NCBI GenBank assembly: GCA_017623215.1 | Contig: JAGAPO010000061.1 | Coordinates: forward strand, 1 to 43,183 | Direction: 5' to 3' | DNA: 43,183 nt | DNA from: Lachnospiraceae bacterium | Lineage (GTDB): Bacteria; Bacillota; Clostridia; Lachnospirales; Lachnospiraceae | In this document: positions 32,346-40,632 of the stretch, piece by piece | Layout: every line of letters begins with the position of its first letter | How positions within the stretch are numbered: the first letter of the stretch is position 1 | Program-made: the position numbers and the translations under genes | Notes under the pieces: generated by a model | Databases searched by the model: none | The model's input: the letters and a program-made list of their open reading frames with translations, nothing else | Told to the model about the DNA's origin: nothing

Positions 32346-33710
32346 ATGTATGATGACAACAACAGAAATTATAATGAGAATCCCGGTTATAATCAGGAAG
32401 CTTCCGGAACGGAAGAGAGAAAGGAACAGATTCTGGATAATGTCCAGGTAACGATTTCCGATGCAGGATATGGCTCGGTCGGAGGAGACGGCAGCAAGAA
32501 GCCGAAGAAGAAGTCCGGAGTGAAGAAGGTATTCAAGAAGGGGATCGCCCTGATTGCTTCCGCTGCGGTATTTGGTGTGGTAGCAGGTGCCGGATTCCAG
32601 GGAGTACAGTATCTGACCGGCCGCGGTACCGAGCAGGAGTCCGAGGAGACACTTCTTGGACAGACGGAGCTTCCGACCGCGCAGAACAGCGCAGTCCAGA
32701 CTGCGACAGTGGATGGTGCCCTGGTCACAGATGTGTCGGATGTAATAGAGGCGGTTATGCCTTCCATCGTTGCAATTAACTGCACCTCGGTTGGAACCAC
32801 CTACGACTGGTTCGGAAGACCGTATCAGAATGAAGAGTACGGCAGCGGTTCCGGTATTATTATCGGCCAGGACGAGGACGAGATCCTGATTGTAACCAAC
32901 AATCACGTAGTTGACTCCGCGACAACGGTTGAGATCGTATTTGATGATGAGTCTACCGCGTCCGCCACGGTAAAGGGAACGAACGAAGGCTCCGATCTTG
33001 CTGTGGTGGCAGTGAAATCCGAGGAATTGACGGATGAGACTCTGAACTATATTAAAGTAGCTACTCTGGGCGATTCGGATGCGATGAAGCCCGGTCAGAT
33101 GGTTATCGCAATCGGCAATGCACTCGGTTATGGCCAGTCGGTAACCGTCGGTTATGTCAGCGCGCTGGATCGTGAGGTGACAGTGGATGGTATTACCAGA
33201 GAGCTTCTTCAGACGGATGCGGCAATCAACCCCGGCAACAGCGGCGGCGCTCTTTTGAACGCAGCCGGCCAGGTAATCGGTATTAACTCGGTAAAATACG
33301 CCTCTGAAGAGGTAGAAGGTATCGGATTTGCGATTCCGGTTAACGATGCAATCCCGATTATCAACGAGCTGATGAACCGCGAGACCTTAAGCACCAGCGA
33401 GATGGGCTTCCTTGGTATCTATGAGACAACGGATGTTACCGAGACCTATTCCCAAGCATTTAATATGCCGGTCGGTATCTTTATTCAGAGCGTTGTACAG
33501 GGCTCCCCTGCGGAGGCAGCTGGAATCGTGCGTGGTTATATCATCACCGGAATTAACGGGAGCAGCGTTGAGACCAGAGAAGAACTGCAGCAGGTACTGT
33601 CGTATACCAGAGCAGGAACGACCATTACCGTGCAGGTTCAGGTACTGGAGAACGGAGTATATACCGCGAAGGACATCGAGGTAACGCTGGCGAACAGACC
33701 CGAAGAGTAA
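32346..33710 (+). CDS. HtrA/DegP-type S1C serine protease, membrane-anchored, with PDZ domain
   Basis: The 454-residue protein has an Asn/Lys-rich cytoplasmic N-terminus (1-56), one membrane helix (about 58-80, ALIASAAVFGVVAGAGF), a trypsin-like domain with the triad in VTNNHVV (His), GSDLAVV (Asp) and NPGNSGGAL (Ser), and a C-terminal PDZ domain (GSPAEAAGIVRGYIITGING). It is a quality-control protease or chaperone facing the outside. It is about 240 bases from pheA, with its own promoter region holding four phased direct repeats. GAAAGGTGG precedes ATG 32346. Confidence 0.95.
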   Translation: MYDDNNRNYNENPGYNQEASGTEERKEQILDNVQVTISDAGYGSVGGDGSKKPKKKSGVKKVFKKGIALIASAAVFGVVAGAGFQGVQYLTGRGTEQESEETLLGQTELPTAQNSAVQTATVDGALVTDVSDVIEAVMPSIVAINCTSVGTTYDWFGRPYQNEEYGSGSGIIIGQDEDEILIVTNNHVVDSATTVEIVFDDESTASATVKGTNEGSDLAVVAVKSEELTDETLNYIKVATLGDSDAMKPGQMVIAIGNALGYGQSVTVGYVSALDREVTVDGITRELLQTDAAINPGNSGGALLNAAGQVIGINSVKYASEEVEGIGFAIPVNDAIPIINELMNRETLSTSEMGFLGIYETTDVTETYSQAFNMPVGIFIQSVVQGSPAEAAGIVRGYIITGINGSSVETREELQQVLSYTRAGTTITVQVQVLENGVYTAKDIEVTLANRPEE

Positions 33711-33795
33711 GCAGAAGATAAAATAAATAATAAGACAGGCACCGCCGTCCGATAACGCAATATATTGTCATTATAGGAATTTTTGGAGGATGACA

Positions 33796-34785
33796 ATGAA
33801 GAAATTAGCAGCGGTAATCGGTACGGCGTGTCTAACTGTCCTGTGCCTTGCAGGATGCGGAAAGAAGGGTGATCTTGTTACAGTCAAGCTGAACGAGGTC
33901 GCCCATTCGATCTTTTATGCGCCGCAGTATGTGGCAATTGAACTCGGTTATTTTGAGGAGGAAGGCCTTGACGTGGAGCTTGTGAACGGACTTGGAGCTG
34001 ACAAGACGATGACGGCGGTGCTTTCCGGAGACGCGGACATCGGTTTCATGGGTTCTGAAGCCTCCATCTATGTGTACAACGAGGGAAATGAAGACTATGT
34101 GGTCAACTTTGCACAGCTGACACAGAGAGCCGGTAATTTCCTGGTCGGAAGAGATCCGAACGAGGAATTCAGCTGGGAGAATGTGAAGGGCAAGACCGTA
34201 ATCGGAGGAAGAGCCGGCGGAATGCCGCAAATGGTATTTGAGTATATCCTTAAGAAGTATGGCATCGACCCGAAGAACGATCTGACGATTATCCAGAACA
34301 TTGATTTTGGTCTGACGTCACAGGCATTTGCGGCGGGTACCGGCGATTACACGGTGGAATTCGAACCGGGAGCGACAGCGCTGGAGCAGGAGGGCGGCAA
34401 GGTAGTGGCATCGCTTGGAGTGGAGAGCGGTAAGGTGCCTTACACCGCGTATTCGGCAAGAAAGAGCTATATTGAGAAGAATCCGGAGATTATCACGGGC
34501 TTTGTAAGGGCACTGCAGAAGGGAATGGATTATGTGAATTCCCATACACCGGAGGAGATTGCAAAGACGATTCAGCCCCAGTTCGCAGAGACCGAGCTTG
34601 AGACGATTACGACGATTGTAAAGCGTTACTATGACCAGCAGACCTGGAAAGAGAACCTGATATTCGAGGAGGAGAGCTGTACTCTGCTTCAGGATCTTCT
34701 GGAAGCGGCAGGAGAACTACGCGCGCGGGCTCCCTACGAGGATCTGGTTATTACGACCTACGCGGAGGATGCAGCGAAGGAGTAA
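33796..34785 (+). CDS. NMT1/ThiY-type ABC transporter substrate-binding lipoprotein
   Basis: The 329-residue protein has a lipobox CLAGC (Cys22) and a periplasmic-binding fold of the NMT1/SsuA/ThiY kind: VAIELGYFEEEGLDVELVNG, VLSGDADIGFMGSEASIYV, then GKTVIGGRAGGMPQMVFEYI. Such proteins bind pyrimidine precursors, sulfonates, nitrate or similar. The permease and ATPase that should follow are absent: a strong terminator comes next and the following genes are unrelated. GGAGG six bases before ATG 33796 sets the start. It is 85 bases after htrA. Confidence 0.9.
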   Translation: MKKLAAVIGTACLTVLCLAGCGKKGDLVTVKLNEVAHSIFYAPQYVAIELGYFEEEGLDVELVNGLGADKTMTAVLSGDADIGFMGSEASIYVYNEGNEDYVVNFAQLTQRAGNFLVGRDPNEEFSWENVKGKTVIGGRAGGMPQMVFEYILKKYGIDPKNDLTIIQNIDFGLTSQAFAAGTGDYTVEFEPGATALEQEGGKVVASLGVESGKVPYTAYSARKSYIEKNPEIITGFVRALQKGMDYVNSHTPEEIAKTIQPQFAETELETITTIVKRYYDQQTWKENLIFEEESCTLLQDLLEAAGELRARAPYEDLVITTYAEDAAKE

Positions 34786-34860
34786 GGAGCGGAGCTTACT
34801 GCGGAGTGTGCGGAAGGTTCTGCCAATAAAGCAGAATACTGTGCAGAAGCGCAAAGAGAT

Positions 34861-34910
34861 AAAAACGCGTCGATTCATGCCTGTACGGACATGAATCGGC
34901 GCGTTTTGTT
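34861..34910. terminator. Bidirectional terminator between convergent genes
   Basis: AAAAACGCGTCGATTCATG (34861-34879) pairs with 34890-34907 (CATGAATCG then GCGCGTTTT), with one G-T pair and a ten-base loop, then TTTTGTT. The A-run on the left arm lets it work for the leftward gene too. Confidence 0.9.
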
Positions 34911-34935
34911 CGTTGCGGAATAACATCTTTCAGGA

Positions 34936-35265
34936 TTACGCCTCAGCAGTATCTGCAGCGGGCTCTTCCGCCTTGCAGCAGCACTCGTCAGCGGATTCCT
35001 CAGACTTGCAGCAAGTCTCCTCTTCGGTCTCTTCTTCCTCGAAATCATCGTCGAAATCGTCATCGAAATCGTCCAGATAATCGGGAGTTACAAAGCGGTA
35101 TACCGCGTAAGCGATTGCAGCAACTGCGGCAACGGCACCGATAATTGCAAGAACCCAAAGCAGAGGGTTCTTCTTCTTTTCTTCTACGGGTTCCGGTTTC
35201 TTAAGGGAACGAATGATGTCATCCAGCTTTGCAGCGGATAATAATTCTTCTAATTTACTACTCAT
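34936..35265 (-). CDS. Small single-pass membrane protein with acidic, cysteine-clustered tail
   Basis: I do not recognise a characterised family. The 109-residue protein has a charged cytoplasmic N-terminus (SSKLEELLSAAKLDDIIRSL), a Lys-rich stop, one membrane helix (about 34-55, LLWVLAIIGAVAAVAAIAYA) and a strongly acidic tail with Asp-Phe repeats (DDFDDDFDDDF), CC and CCC clusters and Ala/Glu. The cysteine and acid clusters could bind metal, though that is a guess. A purine-rich site with AAGGA precedes ATG. A TATACT lies in the 106-base gap before pcrA, with a poor -35. Related sequences are common as hypotheticals in Lachnospiraceae, as far as I recall. Confidence 0.7.
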   Translation of the reverse strand: MSSKLEELLSAAKLDDIIRSLKKPEPVEEKKKNPLLWVLAIIGAVAAVAAIAYAVYRFVTPDYLDDFDDDFDDDFEEEETEEETCCKSEESADECCCKAEEPAADTAEA

Positions 35266-35371
35266 AACAGCACGTCCTTTCTTTCCTAATATTACTTGTT
35301 AGTATATCATATCCCGCTGGATTTTACTATACCTTTCTAAAAATTATGATGAAATTTTTGGAAATATAATA

Positions 35372-37807
35372 TTAAAGTTTCTTTAACTTCGCAAACGAAG
35401 CAAGCATCTTCTTCACGCCTGCCTTATCAAAGTTCACGGTTACTTCATAGTCCTTTCCGCCCTTGGTTACAGCGGTCACGGTTCCGGTTCCGAACTTGAT
35501 ATGGCTTACGGTATCGCCGACTCCGTAGTCGAGGGTACCAAGGGAATCTCCGAACTGCTTCACAGGAGTCTGATAGGGCATATGGGAAGTAGCCTGGAAG
35601 GCGGACTTGGCAGGCTTATCAAAGTTCGGGGTCTGCCGTGCGGTGCGGGCCGTCGGGATGACGCCTCCGCGCATGGTTCTGGCGGGAGCGCCGGAAGGCT
35701 GTCTTTCGGACGGAATGCCGGAAGGTTGGAAACGGCCGCCCCGTTCGGCAGTTCCAAAGCCGCGTCCCGTATTCTCCGCGTTCTCAAAATTCAGCCGAAG
35801 AGAGGAAGAGGCGCCTGCACCGTTCAGATACGGGCTCTTCTTCGCATTCCCGATAGTCAGGAGATAGCGAGGTATCTCGCTTAAGAAGCGGGAAGGACGG
35901 TTGAACTGCGGCTCGCCGCGCAGCATTCGCTGCTTTGCCGCGCTTAACGTAAGGCTCTTCATCGCGCGGGTGATGCCAACGTAGCAGAGTCGGCGTTCCT
36001 CTTCAATCTCGGTCTCCGGATCCTCCGCACTGATGGACATATAGCTCGGGAAGATTCCTTCCTCCAGGCCGCACAGGTAGACATACGGGAACTCAAGTCC
36101 CTTCGCACTGTGCAGAGTCATCAAAACGACGTGATTGGAGTCTTCTTCAAGATTGTCAATGTCCGCAACGAGTGCGACTTCCTCCAGGAAACCGGAAAGC
36201 GTAGGCTCTCCTTCACAGTTCTCCTCATAATTGGTGATCTTGTTAATTAACTCATTGATGTTCTCAATGCGGTCAAGGGATTCGTCATCGCCTTCGGCCT
36301 TCAGTTCCTCTATGTAGCCGGTTGCGTCCAGAATCTCATTCATCAGCTCCTTTAAGGAATAGCCGGGTGTGGAGAGGCGGCTTTTTAATCCCTCGATCAG
36401 TCCGGCAAAGGATTCGATCCTGGAGAGTGCACGGCCGATACCGGGAACATATTCCGCGGACAAAAGTGCCTGATAGAAGCTGATTCCGTGCAGATCCGCG
36501 TAAGCATCAATCCGATCGAGAGTCGTTAAGCCGATACCGCGGCGGGGAACATTGATAATGCGCTTCACCGCGAGGCTGTCAAGGCCGTTGTCAATCGTCT
36601 TCAGATACGAAAGCATGTCCTTAATCTCCTTGCGCTGGTAGAAATTGATGCTTCCGATCAGCTTGTAGGGAATGCTCTTTAAGATTAATTTCTCTTCCAG
36701 AACACGGGACTGCGCGTTCGTCCGGTACAGCACGGCAAAATCCTGGTAGGAGGCGCTGCCGTTCTGGACGAGAGCGCTGATCTCAGAGGCAATGCCCATC
36801 GCCTCATCATAATCATTCTCGTACTGAATAAAACGAATCGGGTCTCCCTCGGCGTTCTGCGTCCAGAGAGACTTGTCCTTTCTTCCGACATTATGACGAA
36901 TGACCTCGTTGGCGGCGCTCAGAATGCTCTGCGTGGAGCGGTAGTTCTGTTCAAGCTTGATAACCCGTGTATCCGGATATTCCTGCTCGAAATTCAGAAT
37001 GTTATAGATATTCGCGCCGCGGAACTTGTAGATGGACTGGTCATCATCACCTACCACGCACAGGTTGTGTTCCACGCCGCCGTCCTCCGAGGGAGTGCTC
37101 GCAAGGAGACTGATCAGGCGGAACTGTGCGGTATTCGTATCCTGGTACTCGTCCACCATGATGTAGCGGAACCGTCTCTGATAATACTCTAACGCCTCCC
37201 GGTTCGTGCGGAAGAGCTCGACCGTCTTAAAAATCAGGTCATCAAAGTCGAGTGCGTTGCTGGCCTTCAAACGCTTCTGATATTCTGTGTAAACGGCCGC
37301 ATAGCGCTTCTGATTATAGTCGCTGCCCGCGTTCAGGGTGTATTCTTCGGGACCGATTAGCTCGTCCTTTGCCGAGGAGATAGCGCTCAGGAAAGCACGT
37401 TCCTTGATCTGCTTGGTGTCAATGTTCAAATACTTGCAGACATCCTTCATCAGCGTCTTCTGATCGTCCGCGTCATATATGGTAAAATTGCGCTCATAGC
37501 CAAGCGTCTCGATAAAACGGCGCAGAATCCGGACACAGGTGGAGTGGAAGGTGCTGACCCAGATGTTCTCGGCTCCATAGCCGACGATCTTATCAACACG
37601 TTCCCGCATCTCTCTGGCAGCCTTGTTCGTAAAGGTAATCGCCAGAATATTCCAGGGATTCACGCCGCGCTCATCGATCAGATAGGCGATTCGGTGTGTC
37701 AGAACACGGGTCTTTCCGGAGCCTGCGCCTGCAAGGATCAGAAGGGGGCCTTTGTCATGTTCCACGGCCCTGCGCTGTTCCGGATTTAAAGAATCGTAAA
37801 TGCTCAT
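35372..37807 (-). CDS. pcrA: UvrD/PcrA family ATP-dependent DNA helicase
   Basis: The 811-residue SF1A helicase has all motifs: I AGAGSGKT, II VDEYQDTN, III GDDDQSIYKFRGA, IV LEQNYRST, V TLHSAKGLEFPYVY and VI VGITRA. The C-terminal GDTVSHIKFGTGTVT segment is the PcrA Tudor-like domain that binds RNA polymerase. It acts in repair, plasmid replication and removal of R-loops. ATG 37807 (MSIYDSLNPEQ) follows AGGA; a longer frame to 37870 adds unconserved residues. The promoter is TTGCCA-17-TATAAT on the minus strand. Its divergent neighbour is a DUF1836 gene, with yerC nearby, a grouping also seen near pcrA in bacilli. Confidence 0.96.
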   Translation of the reverse strand: MSIYDSLNPEQRRAVEHDKGPLLILAGAGSGKTRVLTHRIAYLIDERGVNPWNILAITFTNKAAREMRERVDKIVGYGAENIWVSTFHSTCVRILRRFIETLGYERNFTIYDADDQKTLMKDVCKYLNIDTKQIKERAFLSAISSAKDELIGPEEYTLNAGSDYNQKRYAAVYTEYQKRLKASNALDFDDLIFKTVELFRTNREALEYYQRRFRYIMVDEYQDTNTAQFRLISLLASTPSEDGGVEHNLCVVGDDDQSIYKFRGANIYNILNFEQEYPDTRVIKLEQNYRSTQSILSAANEVIRHNVGRKDKSLWTQNAEGDPIRFIQYENDYDEAMGIASEISALVQNGSASYQDFAVLYRTNAQSRVLEEKLILKSIPYKLIGSINFYQRKEIKDMLSYLKTIDNGLDSLAVKRIINVPRRGIGLTTLDRIDAYADLHGISFYQALLSAEYVPGIGRALSRIESFAGLIEGLKSRLSTPGYSLKELMNEILDATGYIEELKAEGDDESLDRIENINELINKITNYEENCEGEPTLSGFLEEVALVADIDNLEEDSNHVVLMTLHSAKGLEFPYVYLCGLEEGIFPSYMSISAEDPETEIEEERRLCYVGITRAMKSLTLSAAKQRMLRGEPQFNRPSRFLSEIPRYLLTIGNAKKSPYLNGAGASSSLRLNFENAENTGRGFGTAERGGRFQPSGIPSERQPSGAPARTMRGGVIPTARTARQTPNFDKPAKSAFQATSHMPYQTPVKQFGDSLGTLDYGVGDTVSHIKFGTGTVTAVTKGGKDYEVTVNFDKAGVKKMLASFAKLKKL

Positions 37808-37841
37808 GGTATTCCTCATTTCTCTCATGAAAGTAGTTTTG

Positions 37842-37870
37842 ATTATAGCACGTTTTGTCTCTGATGGCAA
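37842..37870 (-). promoter_or_regulatory. Promoter of pcrA
   Basis: Minus strand TTGCCA (37870-37865) and TATAAT (37847-37842) with 17 bases between. Confidence 0.75.
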
Positions 37871-37920
37871 CCATATGTTTGGATAAGAATTTTGGGAAAG
37901 AAAAGCTTTGACATATGGTT
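37869..37920. promoter_or_regulatory. Shared inverted repeat between divergent pcrA and DUF1836 promoters
   Basis: AACCATATGT (37869-37878) is inverted as ACATATGGTT (37911-37920), a perfect 10-bp repeat. One arm touches the pcrA -35 box and the other overlaps the -35 box of the divergent gene. Arm centres are 42 bp apart, four turns of the helix, so a dimer pair could bind the same face and control both genes. Confidence 0.5.
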
Positions 37921-37936
37921 TTCAATACTTTATAAT
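37908..37936 (+). promoter_or_regulatory. Consensus promoter of the DUF1836 gene
   Basis: TTGACA at 37908-37913 and TATAAT at 37931-37936, spacer 17 bases: a full consensus match. Confidence 0.85.
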
Positions 37937-38020
37937 GTGCATAGGGTGTTGAAATCGAATGAATGTGAGCCCTGGAACGTTTCAGATAAGGCTCAGGACG
38001 AGAAAGGCGTGGGAAAAAAG

Positions 38021-38680
38021 ATGGATAGTGCCGATAGACGGTATGTCAGAATGCTGATTGATATGCTTCGTAAGATCGATTATATCAAGCCGGGAGAGAT
38101 ACCGAATATAGATTTATATATGGATCAGGTCACAACGTTTATGGACAAGCATTTGGAATCCTCGAAGCGGTATTCGGAGGATAAGCTGCTGACCAAGACG
38201 ATGATCAACAATTATACAAAGAACAACCTGCTTCCGCCTCCGGAGAAGAAGAAATATTCGAAAGATCATATGTTCCTCCTGATCTTCATATATTATTTGA
38301 AGAATATTCTGTCGATTACGGATATCAAGAGTATTCTGGAACCCCTTTCCGAGGCGTTCTATAACGATAAGGAAGAGGATATCAATCTGGAAGGGATCTA
38401 TAAGCAGATTTTTGCTCTTGAGAAGGAACAGGCCGGCCCTCTGGCAAAGGATGTAATCCGCAAGTATGAGAAAGCACAGAATTCCTTTTCGAATGTTCAG
38501 AACGAGGAGGAGAGAGAGTATCTGCACCGATTTGCATTTATTTGTATGCTCAGCTTTGATGTATATATGAAGAAGCAGATGATCGAGGCAATGATCGATC
38601 TTGGCATGAAGAATCCGGATAAGAAGGAAGAGCAGGACAGCAAAGAGAACGCGGATAAGAAGAAAAAAGAAGAATCCTGA
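38021..38680 (+). CDS. DUF1836 domain-containing protein (MerR-like helical regulator candidate)
   Basis: The 219-residue protein has the DUF1836 pattern: LLTKTMINNYTKNNLLPPPE, then KKYSKDHMFLLIFIYYLKNI followed by LSITDIKSIL. The first segment resembles the helix-turn-helix plus wing of MerR-type regulators, so a DNA-binding role is likely but unproven. The C-terminus is very lysine/glutamate-rich. ATG 38021 is chosen as the domain starts just after it; the upstream frame has no domain sequence. The start site has only GGGAAA upstream, so translation may be modest. A 23-bp terminator follows. Confidence 0.85.
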   Translation: MDSADRRYVRMLIDMLRKIDYIKPGEIPNIDLYMDQVTTFMDKHLESSKRYSEDKLLTKTMINNYTKNNLLPPPEKKKYSKDHMFLLIFIYYLKNILSITDIKSILEPLSEAFYNDKEEDINLEGIYKQIFALEKEQAGPLAKDVIRKYEKAQNSFSNVQNEEEREYLHRFAFICMLSFDVYMKKQMIEAMIDLGMKNPDKKEEQDSKENADKKKKEES

Positions 38681-38682
38681 TA

Positions 38683-38735
38683 AAAAAGAAGAGAATATTG
38701 CCGTTTAGGGAGAACGGCAATATTCTCTTCTTTTT
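38683..38735. terminator. Bidirectional terminator, 23-bp perfect stem
   Basis: The stem at 38683-38705 is the perfect inverse of 38713-38735 with loop TAGGGAG. It starts with an A-run and ends with TTTTT, so it can terminate both the DUF1836 and the yerC transcripts. Confidence 0.93.
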
Positions 38736-38792
38736 ATGATTCACAAGGAAACATCGGACGAATCGTCTAAAGACGATACGGCAGGAGAAGAA

Positions 38793-39125
38793 TTACTTCT
38801 CCTCCGTCTGCTCAGCGCTTTCTGCTTCTACAGCCGCCATATCCGGAATTCTGGAGAATACCATGTCGTAGCCGTCGTTGCCGTAGTTAAGAGAACGGTT
38901 CACGCGGCTGATAGTAGCGGTGGAAGCACCGGTCTTCTCTGCGATCTCGAGATATGTGCGATGCGAACGAAGCATGCTGGCAACCTCAAAACGCTGGGAA
39001 AGGGACAGCAATTCGTTCACCGTGCAGATATCCTCGAAGAACGTATAGCATTCTTCCCGGCTCTTCAGGCTTAAGATTGCCTCAAATAAATAATCGACTG
39101 CAGGTGTTTTAATATTCTTGCTCAT
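38793..39125 (-). CDS. YerC/YecD family TrpR-like DNA-binding protein
   Basis: The 110-residue protein has the TrpR-like helical fold of the YerC/YecD family: DICTVNELLSLSQRFEVASM then TYLEIAEKTGASTATISRVN, where the latter is the helix-turn-helix. Its targets are unknown. YerC in B. subtilis is encoded near pcrA, as it is here. AAGGAGTG precedes ATG 39125, and the leader is about 110 bases. The C-terminal tail is acidic and not part of the fold. Confidence 0.92.
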   Translation of the reverse strand: MSKNIKTPAVDYLFEAILSLKSREECYTFFEDICTVNELLSLSQRFEVASMLRSHRTYLEIAEKTGASTATISRVNRSLNYGNDGYDMVFSRIPDMAAVEAESAEQTEEK

Positions 39126-39234
39126 TGATTCAGCACTCCTTATTCTTGTATATTGAATTCAAAGCGCAGCCGATACTTCTGTCAGCTGCGTGGAGAATTG
39201 GCCCCGTCAGAAACGGTAATTTTTCTACAGTGAT

Positions 39235-39263
39235 ATTTTACCACTATAAAGTCATAACGTAAA
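39235..39263 (-). promoter_or_regulatory. Promoter of yerC
   Basis: Minus strand TTTACG (39263-39258) and TAAAAT (39240-39235) with 17 bases between. Confidence 0.6.
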
Positions 39264-39335
39264 GAGCAAATTGAAAAATAATTGGTAAGATGAGGAATTT
39301 AAACTAAAACGGAATGAAAAAACCACAAAAAGTTC

Positions 39336-39364
39336 TTGCTAAGAATAGTAGGAGATAGTATAAT
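39336..39364 (+). promoter_or_regulatory. Promoter of the dCMP deaminase gene
   Basis: TTGCTA at 39336-39341 and TATAAT at 39359-39364 with 17 bases between; the -10 box lies 22 bases before the start codon. Confidence 0.75.
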
Positions 39365-39386
39365 AGACGCAACAGGAGGAATTCAA

Positions 39387-39878
39387 ATGGAACGCAGAGA
39401 CAAAATCAATTATTATCTGGATATTGCGGAAGCGGTTGCCCAGAGAAGTACCTGCCTCAGACGAATCTATGGGGCGGTTATTGTAAAGAATGATGAGATC
39501 ATTTCGACCGGTTATGTCGGAGCGCCGAGAGGAAGAGCGAACTGCTCAGACATCCATTGCTGTATCCGGGAGAAGCTGGCGGTACCGAGGGGAGAGCGTT
39601 ACGAGCTGTGCAGAAGTGTTCACGCGGAGATGAATGCGATCATCAGCGCTCCGAGAGAGAAGATGTTAGGATCGACATTGTTCCTGGTCGGGTTTGAGAT
39701 GAAGGATCATTCTTATATTCAGAACGCCAACAGCTGCTCCATGTGTAAGCGTACTATCATTAACGCCGGAATTGAGACCGTTATCATTCGGGATGATCAT
39801 GATAATTATCGTGTTATTAATGTACAGAAGGAATGGATCGACTATGACGAGTCACTGGAGGGTGTGAAGGGATACTAA
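39387..39878 (+). CDS. Deoxycytidylate (dCMP) deaminase family protein
   Basis: The 163-residue zinc enzyme converts dCMP to dUMP for thymidylate synthesis. SVHAEMNAI gives the zinc histidine and catalytic glutamate, and CSMCKRTI gives the two zinc cysteines. GYVGAPRGRANCSD binds substrate. ATG 39387 follows AGGAGG with eight bases; the longer frame overlaps the promoter. The family includes ComEB of B. subtilis, but no competence genes are near. Confidence 0.93.
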   Translation: MERRDKINYYLDIAEAVAQRSTCLRRIYGAVIVKNDEIISTGYVGAPRGRANCSDIHCCIREKLAVPRGERYELCRSVHAEMNAIISAPREKMLGSTLFLVGFEMKDHSYIQNANSCSMCKRTIINAGIETVIIRDDHDNYRVINVQKEWIDYDESLEGVKGY

Positions 39879-39957
39879 TCTGCAGTGATTGGGATGCGAA
39901 TTGCGAATAACAGATATTGGAATAGGACAATTCAAAACGTGATACCGGAAAAAAGAG

Positions 39958-40055
39958 GGGATTGCAGAATAAGTACTGACCGAAGGGAGCTGAGACCGCA
40001 TTCGAAAATGCGGTCAGCCGATTGTCGGCCGGTGTGATGCTGCAATCCCTTTTTT
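39958..40055. ncRNA. Branched structured element between convergent genes (elaborate bidirectional terminator or ncRNA)
   Basis: GGGATTGCAG (39958-39967) and CTGCAATCCC (40040-40049) close a domain followed by six Ts; on the other strand the T-run is also present. Inside are GACCGCATT/AATGCGGTC (39994-40002, 40007-40015) with a CGAA loop, and GCCGA/TCGGC (40017-40021, 40025-40029). CTGACCG (39976-39982) can compete for CGGTCAG (40011-40017), so two folds are possible. It matches no riboswitch I know. It serves at least as a terminator for the deaminase and greA. Confidence 0.5.
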
Positions 40056-40117
40056 ACGAATAACGCAAATGGAATCCGTCAATGCTCGGACGAACGGAAT
40101 CAGTATGTGCCGCCGGA

Positions 40118-40618
40118 TTAAAAGCTACGGATCCGATCGGAGTCGTCATCCGTCGTGTTCTCAATAGAGCGAATCTCCACATAATATCCGCCCGCACCGG
40201 TTTTTACAAATACGCGATCTCCTACCTTGTGGCCGAGAAGCGCTTTGCCAAGGGGAGATTCATTGCTGATCTTGCCCTCCAGCGCGTTCTCGCGGATGGT
40301 AGTGACAATCTTGTAGGTCTCAAGCTCATCGTCTTCTTCAAAATAGACCTGCACGGTATTATGCAGTCCGACTTCGTCCGCGTTCGAAGAATCGGATATC
40401 ACGGTTGCAGTCTTGATCATGCGCTCCAGATAGCGAATCCGACTTTCATTCTTATTCTTATCCCGCTTTGCGGCATAATACTCAAAATTCTCGCTCAGAT
40501 CGCCCTGCGCTCTGGCCTCTTTTACCGCCTCGATCGCTTCCTGACGGACTACGAGCTTACGGTATTCGATCTCCTCTTCCAATTTTTTGATATCATTCTC
40601 TGTTAATTTATCATACAT
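40118..40618 (-). CDS. greA: Transcription elongation factor GreA
   Basis: The 166-residue protein has the N-terminal coiled coil with GDLSENFEYYAAKRDKNKNE, whose acidic tip enters the RNA polymerase channel to stimulate RNA cleavage, and the C-terminal domain with ISNESPLGKALLGHKVGDRV. It rescues paused polymerase. The C-terminal tail is about eight residues longer than usual. GGAGAA precedes the ATG. It is 14 bases from degV and co-transcribed with it. Confidence 0.96.
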   Translation of the reverse strand: MYDKLTENDIKKLEEEIEYRKLVVRQEAIEAVKEARAQGDLSENFEYYAAKRDKNKNESRIRYLERMIKTATVISDSSNADEVGLHNTVQVYFEEDDELETYKIVTTIRENALEGKISNESPLGKALLGHKVGDRVFVKTGAGGYYVEIRSIENTTDDDSDRIRSF

Positions 40619-40632
40619 AATTATTCTCCATA

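Noticed and set aside
39985..40000. CTGAGA motif, considered as part of a TPP riboswitch
   Set aside because: The other conserved TPP elements are absent and the element lies after a stop codon between convergent genes.
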